Shown: piece after piece, positions 50,293 to 59,727 of the stretch | How the letters are laid out: each line of letters starts with the position of its first letter | Numbering within the stretch: position 1 is the stretch's first letter | DNA from: Allobosea sp. | GTDB taxonomy: Bacteria; Pseudomonadota; Alphaproteobacteria; Rhizobiales; Beijerinckiaceae | Assembly (NCBI RefSeq): GCF_017308075.1 | Contig: NZ_JAFKFX010000042.1 | Coordinates: 1-64,000 of the forward strand | Reading direction: 5' to 3' | Length of the DNA stretch: 64,000 bases | The notes under the pieces: generated by a model | Databases searched by the model: none | Told to the model about the DNA's origin: nothing | What the model saw: the letters and a program-made list of their open reading frames with translations, nothing else | Program-made: the position numbers and the translations under genes

Positions 50293-51645
50293 ATGACCGC
50301 GACCGACAAGAAGCCCGTGAAGTTCGGCATCATGCTGCATGGTGCGGGCGGGCACATGAATTCCTGGCGCCATCCCTCCGGCCGGGCCGATGCCAGCGTC
50401 AATCTCGACTTCTACATCGACACGGCACGGAAGGCCGAGGCGGCAGGCGTTACCTTCGCCTTCGTGGCAGACGGCCTCTACATCAACGAGAAGTCGATCC
50501 CGCATTTCCTCAACCGTTTCGAGCCGCTGACGATCCTGTCGGCGCTGGCGGTCGCGACGACGAAGATCGGTCTCGCAGGCACGGTCTCGACCTCCTATTC
50601 CGATCCTTTCACGATCGCCCGGCAGTTCGCCTCGCTCGACCTCATCTCCAAGGGACGGGCCGGCTGGAACGTCGTCACCACGCCGCTCGAGGGCTCGGCC
50701 AACAACTACAGCCGCCAGCATCCCGAGCATGCGCTGCGCTACGAGATCGCCGACGAATATCTCGAGGTCACGCAGGGCCTCTGGGATTCATGGGATGACG
50801 ACGCAGTCTTGCGCGACCGCGCGACCGGCCGCTTCTTCGATCCCGCCAAGCTGCATCGGCTCGATCACAAGGGGCGCTTCTTCCAGGTCGAAGGTCCGCT
50901 GAACATCGGCCGTTCGAAGCAGGGCCAGCCGGTGATCTTCCAGGCCGGCTCATCGGAGGCCGGCATCAAGCTGGCCGGCAAATACGCAGATGCCGTCTTC
51001 ACCCATTCGCCCTCCGTCGCCGAGACGAAGACCTTCCGTGATCAGGTGCGCGCGGCGGCCGTCGCGCATGGACGACGCGCCGACGACGTGAAGATCTTCC
51101 CCGGCATCGGCCCGATCGTCGGCCGCACGGCGCAAGAGGCGCAGGCGAAGTACGAGGTCATCCGGAACCTCTTGTCGATCGACGACGCGCTGGCCTATCT
51201 CGGCCGCTATTTCGACCATCACGACTTCACGCAGTACCCGCTCGACGCGCCATTCCCGGAACTGGGCGAGATCGGCAGGAACAGCTTCCGCTCGACCACG
51301 GACCGCATCAAGAAGAACGCACGGGAAAAAGGCCAGACGCTGCGCGAGGTCGCGCTCGAGGCCGCGACGCCCAAGCCGAACTTCATCGGCACCGGCGCGC
51401 ATGTGGCGGATGAGATCATCCGCTGGATCGATGCGGGCGCAGCCGACGGCTTCATTCTCGGCTTCTCGGTGACGGCTGAGGGGCTGGACGACTTCGTCGA
51501 GCTGGTGATCCCCGAACTCGAGTCGCGCGGGCGCTACAGCCGCGATCTTTCCGGCGAAACCCTGCGGGACCATCTCGGCCTGCCCTTCAAGCCGAGCCGC
51601 TACGCCGAGAACGAGGCGCCTGCGCTGCGGGCGACGGCGCGATGA
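50293..51645 (+). CDS. NtaA/SnaA/DszA-family FMNH2-dependent monooxygenase (CmoJ/YxeK-like)
   Basis: A 450-residue protein: [26 protein letters not shown]-type loop ([20 protein letters not shown]), [31 protein letters not shown], and [15 protein letters not shown] are signatures of the two-component monooxygenases that include NtaA, DszA, SnaA and Bacillus YxeK/CmoJ. They need an external flavin reductase, and one is encoded at 59728-60306. Predicted role: oxidising the S-substituent carbon of N-acetyl-S-alkylcysteine so that the C-S bond breaks. The ATG at 50293 is better spaced than the one at 50281. The stop overlaps the next gene by 4 bp. Confidence 0.85.
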   Translation: MTATDKKPVKFGIMLHGAGGHMNSWRHPSGRADASVNLDFYIDTARKAEAAGVTFAFVADGLYINEKSIPHFLNRFEPLTILSALAVATTKIGLAGTVSTSYSDPFTIARQFASLDLISKGRAGWNVVTTPLEGSANNYSRQHPEHALRYEIADEYLEVTQGLWDSWDDDAVLRDRATGRFFDPAKLHRLDHKGRFFQVEGPLNIGRSKQGQPVIFQAGSSEAGIKLAGKYADAVFTHSPSVAETKTFRDQVRAAAVAHGRRADDVKIFPGIGPIVGRTAQEAQAKYEVIRNLLSIDDALAYLGRYFDHHDFTQYPLDAPFPELGEIGRNSFRSTTDRIKKNAREKGQTLREVALEAATPKPNFIGTGAHVADEIIRWIDAGAADGFILGFSVTAEGLDDFVELVIPELESRGRYSRDLSGETLRDHLGLPFKPSRYAENEAPALRATAR

Positions 51646-52820
51646 ACGCTCCGTTTCGAGCCCCGCCGCTCACCACGCGGGAAGTCGCGGCGGAGCTCGA
51701 CCGCTTCGTCGCGCTGCGGCGCCATTTCCACCAGAATCCGGAGCTTTCGACCAAGGAGCGGCAGACGGCGGGGCGGATCGCGGAGCTGCTCGTCGAATGG
51801 GGCTACGAGGTCGAGACGGGCATTGGCGGAGAGGGCGTCGTCGCCTCCCTGCGCAATGGGGCCGGCCAGCGCGCCATTGGCATCCGTGCCGATTTCGACG
51901 CGCTGCCCATCGCCGAGGCGACGGGCCTGCCCTATGCGAGCCGGAGCGCGGGCGTGATGCATGCCTGTGGTCATGACGGGCATACCACGATCCTGCTGGC
52001 GGCCGCCCGTGCGCTCGCCCTGAGAAAGTCCTTCGACGGCACGCTGCGGCTGATCTTCCAGCCGGCCGAGGAAATCAGTGCCGGCGCCCGGGCGATGATC
52101 CGTGACGGGCTGTTCGAGCGCTTCCCCGTGGATGGGATCTTCGGCCTGCATAACTGGCCCGGCGTGCCCGAGGGCGTCTTCGGCTTCGTCGACGGGCCGG
52201 CCATGGCGGCGGTCGACAAGGCGGTCATCACGGTGGCCGGCAAGGGCGGGCATGGCGCCGCGCCGCACGAGACCGTCGATCCGGTGCTGGCAGCCGCCCA
52301 TCTGGTCACGGCGCTGCAGAGCCTCGTTTCGCGCAATATCGATCCGCTGGACGCGGCCGTCGTCACGGTGGGCTCGATCCATGGCGGCACGGCGTCGAAT
52401 GTCATCCCGGATTCGGTCGAGCTTCAGGCGACGATCCGCAGCTTCACGCCCGAGGTCCGCGCGTTGCTGGCCGAGCGGCTGCCGGCGCTGGCGCAAGCCC
52501 AGGCCGCCGCCTTCGGCGCGAAGGCCGACGTCGATTACCGGCTCGGCATGCCGGCCGTGGTCAACCACGCCGCCGAAACCCGCTTCGCGCGGGAGGCCGC
52601 GCTGTCCACCTTCGGCGCAGCCGGGGTGATCGAGCATCTGCGGCCACGCTCGGCGAGCGAGGATTTCGCTTATTTCCTGGAGCAACGCCCCGGCGCCTTC
52701 CTCTTCATCGGGGCTGGGGAGGGCCCGCCGCTCCATTCTCCCCGATACGATTTCAACGACGCGCTGATCGCGCCGGGCGCGACCTATTGGACGCGTCTCG
52801 CCGAGCGATTTCTGGCCTGA
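51642..52820 (+). CDS. M20-family amidohydrolase (SndA/SndB-like deacetylase)
   Basis: A 392-residue M20D (hippuricase/amidohydrolase) protein: [41 protein letters not shown] (metal His residues and Cys), [14 protein letters not shown] (catalytic Glu pair), [26 protein letters not shown], and [22 protein letters not shown]. It removes acyl groups from N-acylated amino acids. In the Bacillus ytm and yxe pathways the equivalent enzyme deacetylates the product so that free cysteine is recovered. It overlaps the monooxygenase gene and is followed 14 bp later by the acetyltransferase. Confidence 0.85.
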   Translation: MNAPFRAPPLTTREVAAELDRFVALRRHFHQNPELSTKERQTAGRIAELLVEWGYEVETGIGGEGVVASLRNGAGQRAIGIRADFDALPIAEATGLPYASRSAGVMHACGHDGHTTILLAAARALALRKSFDGTLRLIFQPAEEISAGARAMIRDGLFERFPVDGIFGLHNWPGVPEGVFGFVDGPAMAAVDKAVITVAGKGGHGAAPHETVDPVLAAAHLVTALQSLVSRNIDPLDAAVVTVGSIHGGTASNVIPDSVELQATIRSFTPEVRALLAERLPALAQAQAAAFGAKADVDYRLGMPAVVNHAAETRFAREAALSTFGAAGVIEHLRPRSASEDFAYFLEQRPGAFLFIGAGEGPPLHSPRYDFNDALIAPGATYWTRLAERFLA

Positions 52821-52834
52821 GCGAGGGAGATCCG

Positions 52835-53362
52835 ATGGCCGATCAGTTCTTTTCGACCAGCCCGGCCGATCCGCTGGCGCAACCGTTGATCCAGGACCTC
52901 ATCCGTGAATATGACGGCCGCTATGGTGACATTCCCGGTCGCGACCCGGCGGTCGTCGAGCTGCACCGCTATCCGCCCGAGCTCTTCCTGCCGCCCCGCG
53001 GCCGCTTCCTGCTCGTGCTGCGTGCCGGCGAGGCGATCGCCGGTGGCGCCTTCATGCCGCATGCCGAGGAGGCGACGGCCGAGGTCAAGCGGGTCTGGGC
53101 GCGGCCCGATCTGAGGCGGCAGGGGCTCGCGGCGCGAGTCGTCATGGAACTCGAACGGCTCGCGCGGCTGCAGGGCTACACGGACCTCTACCTGACGACC
53201 GGCAGCCGCCAGCCGGAAGCCGTGCGGCTCTACCGGTCGCTCGCCTACGAGCCGCAATTCGACCTGAACGTCGATGCCACGAAGTTCAGCCTTCTGTCGT
53301 TCCGCAAGCGGCTCGCCACGCCCTTGAGCGCGCTGGCCGATGCGGCCGCCCTCCCGGCCTGA
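52835..53362 (+). CDS. GNAT-family N-acetyltransferase (SnaA/SnaB-like, paralogue 2)
   Basis: A 175-residue GNAT enzyme: LIQDLIREYDGRYGDIPGRD, FLLVLRAGEAIAGGAFMPHA, motif A RRQGLAARVVMELERLAR, motif B YLTTGSRQPEAVRLYRSLAY. It is close to paralogue 1 (46946-47572). In the pathway it would acetylate the imported S-alkylcysteine, protecting it for the monooxygenases. The start at 52835 has GAGGGAG upstream, while a longer frame from 52787 overlaps the amidohydrolase. Confidence 0.8.
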   Translation: MADQFFSTSPADPLAQPLIQDLIREYDGRYGDIPGRDPAVVELHRYPPELFLPPRGRFLLVLRAGEAIAGGAFMPHAEEATAEVKRVWARPDLRRQGLAARVVMELERLARLQGYTDLYLTTGSRQPEAVRLYRSLAYEPQFDLNVDATKFSLLSFRKRLATPLSALADAAALPA

Positions 53363-53388
53363 GCCCAAATCCCGAAGAGGAACCTGAC

Positions 53389-55158
53389 ATGTCTCTCGCC
53401 GTCGACGGCTCTGCGGCCGCCGTACCCCTGTCCCAGCCGCGCCTCGACGCGGCCGGCCTGCGCATCGTGCCGGCCCGTCATCCCTGGCGCTTCGTCGGCG
53501 GAGCCTTCGCGCTCGTCCTCGTCTTCTCGGTCGTGAACTCCGTGCTCGGCAATCCGCGCTGGGGCTGGGACGTCTTTGCCGAATGGTTCTTCTCCGAGCC
53601 GGTGATCGCTGGGCTCGGCCGCACCTTGCTGCTGACGCTGCTTGGTGCGCTCTTCGGCTTCTCCATCGGGGCTCTCCTGGCGCTGGCACGGCTATCCGGC
53701 TCGGTGCCTCTGGCCGCGGTGTCCTGGACCTTCGTATGGCTGTTCCGTTCAATCCCGCTGATCGTGCTCCTGCTGATCCTCAATAATCTCGGCTATCTCT
53801 ACGAGACGGTTTCGCTCGGCGTGCCCTTCACGGGTTGGAACTTCTTTTCCTATCCCACCACGCAGCTCATCAGCCCCTTCATGGCGGCAGTGCTGGGCCT
53901 CACGTTGAACCAGGCCGCCTTTTCGGCCGAGTTCATCCGCGGCGGGCTGCTCTCCGTCGACCAGGGCCAGCATGAGGCCGCCGCGGCCCTCGGCCTACCG
54001 CGGCAGCGGCAATTCTTCCGCATCGTGCTGCCGCAGGCGATGCGTTCGATCATCCCGACGGCCTTCAACGACATTATCGGCCTCGCGAAGGGCACCTCCA
54101 ACGTCTACATCCTGGCGTTGCCGGAACTGTTCTACACCGTACAGGTGATCTACCGCCGCAACCTGGAGGTGATCCCGCTGCTGATGGTGGCGACGGTCTG
54201 GTATCTCGTCATCCTGACCGTGCTCTCCGTGGTCCAGGCGCAGATCGAGCGCTACTATGCCCGCGGCGCGCTCCGGCATCTCCCGCCCTCGATCTTCGAT
54301 CCGTTGCTGCGCCGTCTCGCGCGCAGGGCCGCGCCCGCCGTGCCGCCGGCCGCCGCCTCCGCCGCGCCGGTGGTTCCCGCTCCGCTGGTCTGGCGTCGCG
54401 GGGGCGAGATCACCATCCGCAACGTCTCGAAAAGCTTCGGCGAGCTGAAGGTCCTGGACGACGTCTCGCTCACCTTGCCGTCCGGATCGGTCACCGCGAT
54501 CATCGGCCCCTCCGGGTCCGGCAAGTCGACGCTGCTGCGTTCGATCAACCATCTCGAACGCCTCGACCGCGGCGTGATCACGCTGGACGGCCAGCTCATC
54601 GGCTATCGGCAGGAGGGCGAGCTCCTCTACGAGCTGAAGGAGAGAGAGGTGCTCCGCCGGCGCGTCGATGTCGGCATGGTGTTCCAGAACTTCAACCTGT
54701 TCCCGCATCTGACGGCGCTCGAGAACATCGTCGAGGCGCCGGTCAATGCGCGCGGCGTCGCCCGCGCCGAAGCGGAAGCCGCCGCAAGCGAACTGCTTGC
54801 CCGCGTCGGCCTCTTCGACAAGGTGAACGCCTATCCGCGCCAGCTCTCGGGCGGCCAGCAGCAGCGCGTCGCGATTGCCCGCGCCCTGGCGCTGAAGCCC
54901 AAGGCGCTGCTTTTCGACGAGCCGACATCCGCGCTCGATCCGGAACTGGTCGGCGAAGTGCTCGCCGTCATCAAGGAACTCGCCCGCTCCGGCGCGACGC
55001 TGGTCATCGTCACCCATGAGATCGGTTTCGCCCGCGAAGTCGCCGACACGGTCGTCTTCATGGATGCCGGCCGGATCGTCGAGGTCGGCGCGCCCGAAAA
55101 GGTGCTCGGCGCACCCGAGCATCCGCGTACGGCGGAATTCCTCGCGAAGGTCCTTTGA
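53389..55158 (+). CDS. Amino-acid ABC transporter, permease and ATPase fused
   Basis: A 589-residue fusion. Residues about 40-300 are a HisM/TcyL-type permease (GLGRTLLLTLLGALFGFSIG, RSIPLIVLLLIL, EAAAALGLPRQRQFFRIVLP QAMRSIIP, GLAKGTSNVYILALPE). A Pro/Ala linker (about 310-335) joins it to a GlnQ/TcyN-type ATPase (about 340-589: Walker [12 protein letters not shown], signature [15 protein letters not shown], Walker [13 protein letters not shown]-loop VTHE). Fusing permease and ATPase fixes their pairing. It lies between enzymes and binding proteins of the sulfur operon, so it probably imports an S-alkylcysteine or cystine-like amino acid. Confidence 0.85.
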   Translation: MSLAVDGSAAAVPLSQPRLDAAGLRIVPARHPWRFVGGAFALVLVFSVVNSVLGNPRWGWDVFAEWFFSEPVIAGLGRTLLLTLLGALFGFSIGALLALARLSGSVPLAAVSWTFVWLFRSIPLIVLLLILNNLGYLYETVSLGVPFTGWNFFSYPTTQLISPFMAAVLGLTLNQAAFSAEFIRGGLLSVDQGQHEAAAALGLPRQRQFFRIVLPQAMRSIIPTAFNDIIGLAKGTSNVYILALPELFYTVQVIYRRNLEVIPLLMVATVWYLVILTVLSVVQAQIERYYARGALRHLPPSIFDPLLRRLARRAAPAVPPAAASAAPVVPAPLVWRRGGEITIRNVSKSFGELKVLDDVSLTLPSGSVTAIIGPSGSGKSTLLRSINHLERLDRGVITLDGQLIGYRQEGELLYELKEREVLRRRVDVGMVFQNFNLFPHLTALENIVEAPVNARGVARAEAEAAASELLARVGLFDKVNAYPRQLSGGQQQRVAIARALALKPKALLFDEPTSALDPELVGEVLAVIKELARSGATLVIVTHEIGFAREVADTVVFMDAGRIVEVGAPEKVLGAPEHPRTAEFLAKVL

Positions 55159-55205
55159 TCCCCTTCCAACACGCGTTCTCTCCGAAGATTGAAAGGCTGA
55201 TGCTC

Positions 55206-56150
55206 ATGACGCATTCCCTCGCCATGCCGCGCCGCGTTGCGCTCGGCTTCGTTGCGCTTGTCGCGCTCGCCCCCTCGCTGGCTTTCGCCCAGCAGCAGTT
55301 CGATCTGACCTCCGTGCAGAAGGCGCAGCCGCGCGCCGAGGTCGTGCCGGAAGCGGTGAAGTTGCTCGGCAAGGACGTGAAGCTCGCCAAGCCCGGCACC
55401 TTCACCATCGCGACGACCGGACAGCGCCTGCCGTTCGGCATCAATGCGACCGACAATCAGAGGATCATCGTCGGGTCCGAGCCCGATATCGGGCGGCTGA
55501 TCGCCGACGGGCTGGGTCTCGAACTGGAGGTGGTGCAGGTGGCCTGGGCCGACTGGCCGTTGGGTGTCACCTCGGGCAAGTATGACGCGGCGATCTCTAA
55601 CGTCACCGTCACCGAACAGCGCAAGGAGCGGTTCGACTTCTCGACCTACCGCAAGGACCAACTCGGCTTCTATGTCGGCAGCAAGAGCGCGATCAAGGAG
55701 ATCGCCAAGCCGGAGGACGTCGCCGGCCTCAAGGTCATCGTCGGCTCCGGCACCAATCAGGAGCAGATCCTGCTGCGCTGGATCAAGGCCAACGAGGCCA
55801 AGGGCCTCAAGACCACCGAAGTGCAGTATTTCGACGATGACGTCGTGCTCTATCTGGCCTTGGAATCCGGCCGTGCGGACGCTTATTTCGGTCCCAATGG
55901 CACGCTCGGCTTCAAATCCGCGCAGACCGGGACCACGCGCCTCGTCGGCTCCTTCTCGGGGGGGTGGCCAGAGATCGCCGAGATCGCGGTGACGACGAAG
56001 AAGGGCGCCGGTCTCGCCGAAGCGATCACCGCCGTGCTCAACGCGCAGATCAAGAACGGCAACTACCAGAAGTCGCTGGCGCGCTGGGGGCTCGCGCCGG
56101 AGGCAATCGAGGTCTCGCGCACCAACCCGCCAGGGCTCCCCAGGAGCTAA
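55206..56150 (+). CDS. Amino-acid ABC binding protein, paralogue A
   Basis: A 314-residue family 3 binding protein with a signal peptide (LAMPRRVALGFVALVALAPS LAFA) and a periplasmic domain (KPGTFTIATTGQRLPFGINA, EPDIGRLIADGLGLELEVVQ VAWADWPLGVTSGKYDAAIS NVTVTEQRKERFDFSTYR). The final NPPGLPRS recurs as NPRGLPKY in the next gene. The ATG at 55206 is better spaced from AAAGG than 55200. It probably delivers the sulfur amino acid to the fused transporter. Confidence 0.85.
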   Translation: MTHSLAMPRRVALGFVALVALAPSLAFAQQQFDLTSVQKAQPRAEVVPEAVKLLGKDVKLAKPGTFTIATTGQRLPFGINATDNQRIIVGSEPDIGRLIADGLGLELEVVQVAWADWPLGVTSGKYDAAISNVTVTEQRKERFDFSTYRKDQLGFYVGSKSAIKEIAKPEDVAGLKVIVGSGTNQEQILLRWIKANEAKGLKTTEVQYFDDDVVLYLALESGRADAYFGPNGTLGFKSAQTGTTRLVGSFSGGWPEIAEIAVTTKKGAGLAEAITAVLNAQIKNGNYQKSLARWGLAPEAIEVSRTNPPGLPRS

Positions 56151-56217
56151 CGCGAACCGCGAAACCGCGATGCGGGACGCCGAAAGCCGGCGGCCCGCTC
56201 CTTTCAGGAGCAAACCA

Positions 56218-57141
56218 ATGTTCATCCGCAAGGCGGCCCTTGCCGCCGCCGCCATGGTTGCGTTCGCCACGCTCGCCTCGGCGCAGAGCGTCTATGATCT
56301 GAGCCCGCAACAGCCTGGCCGGCCTCGTACGCAGCCCAATCCCGCGGCGATCGCCGCCATCGCCGGCGACGCCAGGCTCGTCGAGCCCGGCGTCCTGACC
56401 GTGGCGACCAATGCGAGCACGCCGCCGCTGGCGACCTATGCGACGGATTCCGCGACCCTTGTCGGCGCCGATCCCGATGTCGCGCAGCTCATCGCCGACA
56501 GCCTCGGCCTCAGGCTCAAGCTCATTCCCACGCCCTGGGCAGACTGGCCGCTGGGAGTCGCATCCAGAAAATACGATGCGGCGATCTCCAACATCGGCGT
56601 CACGGAGCAGCGCAAGGAGAAGTTCGATTTCTCGAGCTATCGCGCGGGCTTGCACGGTTTCTTCGTCAAGGCGGACAGCAAGGTCGGGAAGATCGCCGAG
56701 CCAAAGGACGTCGCGGGGCTGCGCGTCGTGCTGGGTGGCGGCACCAATCAGGAGCGCATCCTGCTCGAATGGAGCAAGCAGAACCTCGCGGCGGGGCTGA
56801 AGCCGATCGAGCTCATCACCTTCGACGACGAGGCCAATCGCCTGTTGGCGTTGTCTTCGGGCCGCGCCGACGTGATCGTGCAGCCGCATGCGCAGCTGCT
56901 CTTCATCCAACAGCGCGACCGGAACATCAGGCGCGTGGGCGTGCTGAGCGCGGGCTGGCCGGAAAGGTCGGACGTCGCCGTGGCGACGCGCAAGGGCGCG
57001 GGGCTGGCCCAGGCGATCACGCTCGCCCTGGAAGGCGCCTATCGGGACGGCACCTTCGATGCGGCGCTCAGGCGCTGGGGTGTCGAGGAGGAGCGCCTCG
57101 AAAAGCCCGAGACAAATCCCCGCGGCCTGCCGAAATATTGA
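56218..57141 (+). CDS. Amino-acid ABC binding protein, paralogue B
   Basis: A 307-residue protein with a signal peptide (MFIRKAALAAAAMVAFATLA SA) and the same architecture as paralogue A (EPGVLTVATNASTPPLATYA, ADWPLGVASRKYDAAISNIG VTEQRKEKFDFSSYR, KGAGLAQAITLALEGAYRDG). The two genes are tandem and clearly duplicated but diverged in the ligand-facing N-lobe. They may give the transporter two substrate ranges. GGAGC precedes the ATG. Confidence 0.85.
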   Translation: MFIRKAALAAAAMVAFATLASAQSVYDLSPQQPGRPRTQPNPAAIAAIAGDARLVEPGVLTVATNASTPPLATYATDSATLVGADPDVAQLIADSLGLRLKLIPTPWADWPLGVASRKYDAAISNIGVTEQRKEKFDFSSYRAGLHGFFVKADSKVGKIAEPKDVAGLRVVLGGGTNQERILLEWSKQNLAAGLKPIELITFDDEANRLLALSSGRADVIVQPHAQLLFIQQRDRNIRRVGVLSAGWPERSDVAVATRKGAGLAQAITLALEGAYRDGTFDAALRRWGVEEERLEKPETNPRGLPKY

Positions 57142-57151
57142 GGGCGCGATC

Positions 57152-58336
57152 ATGAGCTCTCAAATGGCGGACATCGTCGTCCTCGGCCTCGGCGCCATGG
57201 GGTCGGCCGCCCTGTTTCAGCTTGCATCGCGCGGCGCCGACGTCCTCGGGGTCGATCAGTTCCATCCGCCGCACGAGAACGGCTCGAGCCATGGCGAGAC
57301 GCGCGTCACGCGCCTCGGCGTGGCCGAAGGCACGGCACTGGCGCCACTGGTGAAGCGCTCGCATGAGATCTGGAAGGAGCTGGAGGGCCGGACTGGCGAA
57401 AGCCTGTTCGGGCAGGTCGGCTTCCTGGCGATATCGAGCGAGCCTTTGCAGCACGGTGCGGCCGATTATGTCGAGCGTACGCTCGCCGTCGCCCGGCGCA
57501 GCGGCACACGACACGAGCTGATCGCCCCCGACGAGGCGCGCCGCCGCTATCCCTGGCTGAACGTCGCCGACGGAGACCGGGTCTATTTCGAGCCGGAAGG
57601 CGGATATCTGCGTCCCGAGCGCTGCGTCGCGGCGCAGCTTCGGCTCGCCGCCGCAGCCGGCGCGCGGCTGGTGCTCGACACGCGGGTCGAGGCGATCGTC
57701 CCGCACGCCGGTCATGTCGAGATCAGGACCGGCAAGGGCAGGATCCTCGCGGGCCGCGTCGTGGTCAGCGCCGGCGCCTGGGCTGGCCGGCTGCTGGGGC
57801 CGCAGGTCTCCGGGCTGCTGCGCCCCACGCGCGAAATCCTGCACTGGTATGCGCTCGAGCCGTCTGCTCCGGCCGGATGGGGCGAGGCGCCGGTCTATAT
57901 CTGGTCCTACGGGCACGGCGTGGAAGAGGGCTTTTACGGCTTTCCCGCCTTCGACGGCTCGGTGAAGCTGGCCCATGGCGAGAAGACCCGCAGCGTCGAC
58001 CCGGATGGTTTTGATCGATCGAGCGAGGAGGAGGAGTCGCGTGACTTCTATGCGCGTTCCATCGCCGGGCGGCTGAAAGGCCTGCGCGTCGACCAATCGC
58101 GCCGCAAGACCTGCCTCTACACGGTTTCTCCGGATAACGGCTTCATCATCGACCAATGGCCGCAATGTGAGCGTGTGCTCGTCGTCTCGCCCTGCTCGGG
58201 GCATGGCTTCAAGCACTCGGCTGCGATCGGTGAGGCCGTCAGCCAGCGGCTTCTGGATGGCGCAAGCCGCATCGATCTCGCGGCTTTCGGACTGGCGCGG
58301 TTCGGCCATGCGCCGCTTCCTGACGTTGCTGCCTAG
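57152..58336 (+). CDS. FAD-dependent amino acid oxidase (SolA / monomeric sarcosine oxidase family)
   Basis: A 394-residue DAO-fold oxidase: FAD-binding VVLGLGAMGSAALFQLASRG, HPPHENGSSHGETRVTR (site of the covalent-flavin family's arginine/His region), RRRYPWLNVADGDRVYFEPE GGYLRPERC, CLYTVSPDNGFIIDQWP and the Cys in SPCSGHGFKHSAAIGE, which attaches FAD in MSOX and SolA. It oxidises N-methyl or secondary amino acids to release H2O2 and aldehyde. In this operon it may act on an N- or S-substituted amino acid. The exact substrate is unknown. Confidence 0.8.
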   Translation: MSSQMADIVVLGLGAMGSAALFQLASRGADVLGVDQFHPPHENGSSHGETRVTRLGVAEGTALAPLVKRSHEIWKELEGRTGESLFGQVGFLAISSEPLQHGAADYVERTLAVARRSGTRHELIAPDEARRRYPWLNVADGDRVYFEPEGGYLRPERCVAAQLRLAAAAGARLVLDTRVEAIVPHAGHVEIRTGKGRILAGRVVVSAGAWAGRLLGPQVSGLLRPTREILHWYALEPSAPAGWGEAPVYIWSYGHGVEEGFYGFPAFDGSVKLAHGEKTRSVDPDGFDRSSEEEESRDFYARSIAGRLKGLRVDQSRRKTCLYTVSPDNGFIIDQWPQCERVLVVSPCSGHGFKHSAAIGEAVSQRLLDGASRIDLAAFGLARFGHAPLPDVAA

Positions 58337-58442
58337 CCGACATATCGCCGAGCCGAGGCCGGAAGAGCATCCGGCCTGGTGCTCGATCACGATAGGCAGA
58401 GCCTCGCGGCCTTCGCCCGGTCCAGGGTGCCGGAGATAGAGC

Positions 58443-59639
58443 ATGGCCGGCCGCCGCCAACCTTTCACAGAGAGCATCGATCCCGTGTACGACTTCGACC
58501 TCGCGCCAGACCGCCTCGAGACCGGCAGTACGAAATGGAGCCGCTATCCGGCCGACGTCCTGCCCATGTGGATCGCCGACATGGATTTCGCCGTCGCTCC
58601 TGAAATCGTCTCGGCGCTGAAGCGGCGGCTCGACCATCCGGTATTCGGCTATGCCGTCGCCAAATCCCAGCTTCGCGAGCAGATCGTGGCCGATCTCGAC
58701 AGGCGGTTCGGATGGCGGATCGCGCCCGATGACATCGTGTTCCTGCCGGGTATCGAGCCCGGCTTCAACATGGCCCTGAAGGCGAGCCTCTCGCCCGGCG
58801 AAAAGATCCTGATCCAGACGCCGATGTACAAGCCCATCCTGGATGCGCCGAGCCATTGGGGCCTCGAGGCGCTTCATGTGCCGCTCGTCCGTGGCGAGAA
58901 GGGCTACGGGCTGGATCGCGGCGCGCTGGCGGAAAAGCTGGCCGGGGCTGGCGCGTTCCTCCTGTGCAACCCGCACAACCCGACGGGCCATGTCTACGCG
59001 CGGGACGATCTCGCCTTCATCGCCGCGGCCTGCGAGGCCGGGGACACATTGATCATCTCCGACGAAATCCATTGCGATCTCGTCTTCGACGGCCGGTCGC
59101 ATGTTCCGATCGCGAGCCTCGCTCCGGAGATCGCGAAGCGGACCATCACGCTCATGTCCGCCAGCAAGACCTACAACATCCCGGGACTCAAGACCGGCTT
59201 TGCCATCATCACCGACCGCGAGCTCCGCGATGCCTTCAACGCGGCCCGCAGCGGCATGGTCGACAGTGTCAATCTGATGGGGCTCGAAGCCACATTGGCG
59301 GCTTATCGCGACGCCGGCCCGTGGCGCGCGGCGCTTCTCGACTATCTGCAGGAGAACCGCGATCACCTGGGCCGCGCGCTTTGGCGGCTGATCCCGGACA
59401 TCCGCTACCATCCTCCCGAGGCCTCTTTCCTGGCCTGGCTCGACTGCAGCGCGCTGGGCCTGAAGCAGAGGCCGCATCTCTTCTTTCTCGAGGAAGCGAA
59501 GCTCGGGCTCTATGCCGGGGAGGTTTTCGGGACGGGATACGAGCAGTTCGTCCGCCTGAATTTCGGCTGCACGCGAGCAACGCTGACGCAGGCGGTCGAG
59601 CGCATGGCTGCTGCCCTCTCGCGGAATGCCGGGAACTGA
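58443..59639 (+). CDS. patB: PatB/MalY-type cystathionine beta-lyase (C-S lyase)
   Basis: A 398-residue class I/II aminotransferase-fold PLP enzyme: TGSTKWSRYPADVLPMWIAD MDFAV start, LLCNPHNPTGHVY, IISDEIHCDLVFDGRSHVPI ASL, and the PLP Lys in LMSASKTYNIPGLKTGF are those of PatB/MalY C-S beta-lyases. They split cystathionine or S-alkylcysteines into pyruvate, ammonia and thiol. It offers a second route to free sulfur from imported S-modified cysteine, beside the monooxygenase route. It is the last gene of the operon, 106 bp after the oxidase. Confidence 0.85.
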   Translation: MAGRRQPFTESIDPVYDFDLAPDRLETGSTKWSRYPADVLPMWIADMDFAVAPEIVSALKRRLDHPVFGYAVAKSQLREQIVADLDRRFGWRIAPDDIVFLPGIEPGFNMALKASLSPGEKILIQTPMYKPILDAPSHWGLEALHVPLVRGEKGYGLDRGALAEKLAGAGAFLLCNPHNPTGHVYARDDLAFIAAACEAGDTLIISDEIHCDLVFDGRSHVPIASLAPEIAKRTITLMSASKTYNIPGLKTGFAIITDRELRDAFNAARSGMVDSVNLMGLEATLAAYRDAGPWRAALLDYLQENRDHLGRALWRLIPDIRYHPPEASFLAWLDCSALGLKQRPHLFFLEEAKLGLYAGEVFGTGYEQFVRLNFGCTRATLTQAVERMAAALSRNAGN

Positions 59640-59727
59640 GTTCCCTCACGGCGGGGCGGCGGTATTCCGGCCGCCTCCGATCTTGCGGCTGCGCGGCGGC
59701 CTTAAGCCGGCGCTTGGCTGGCGAATA

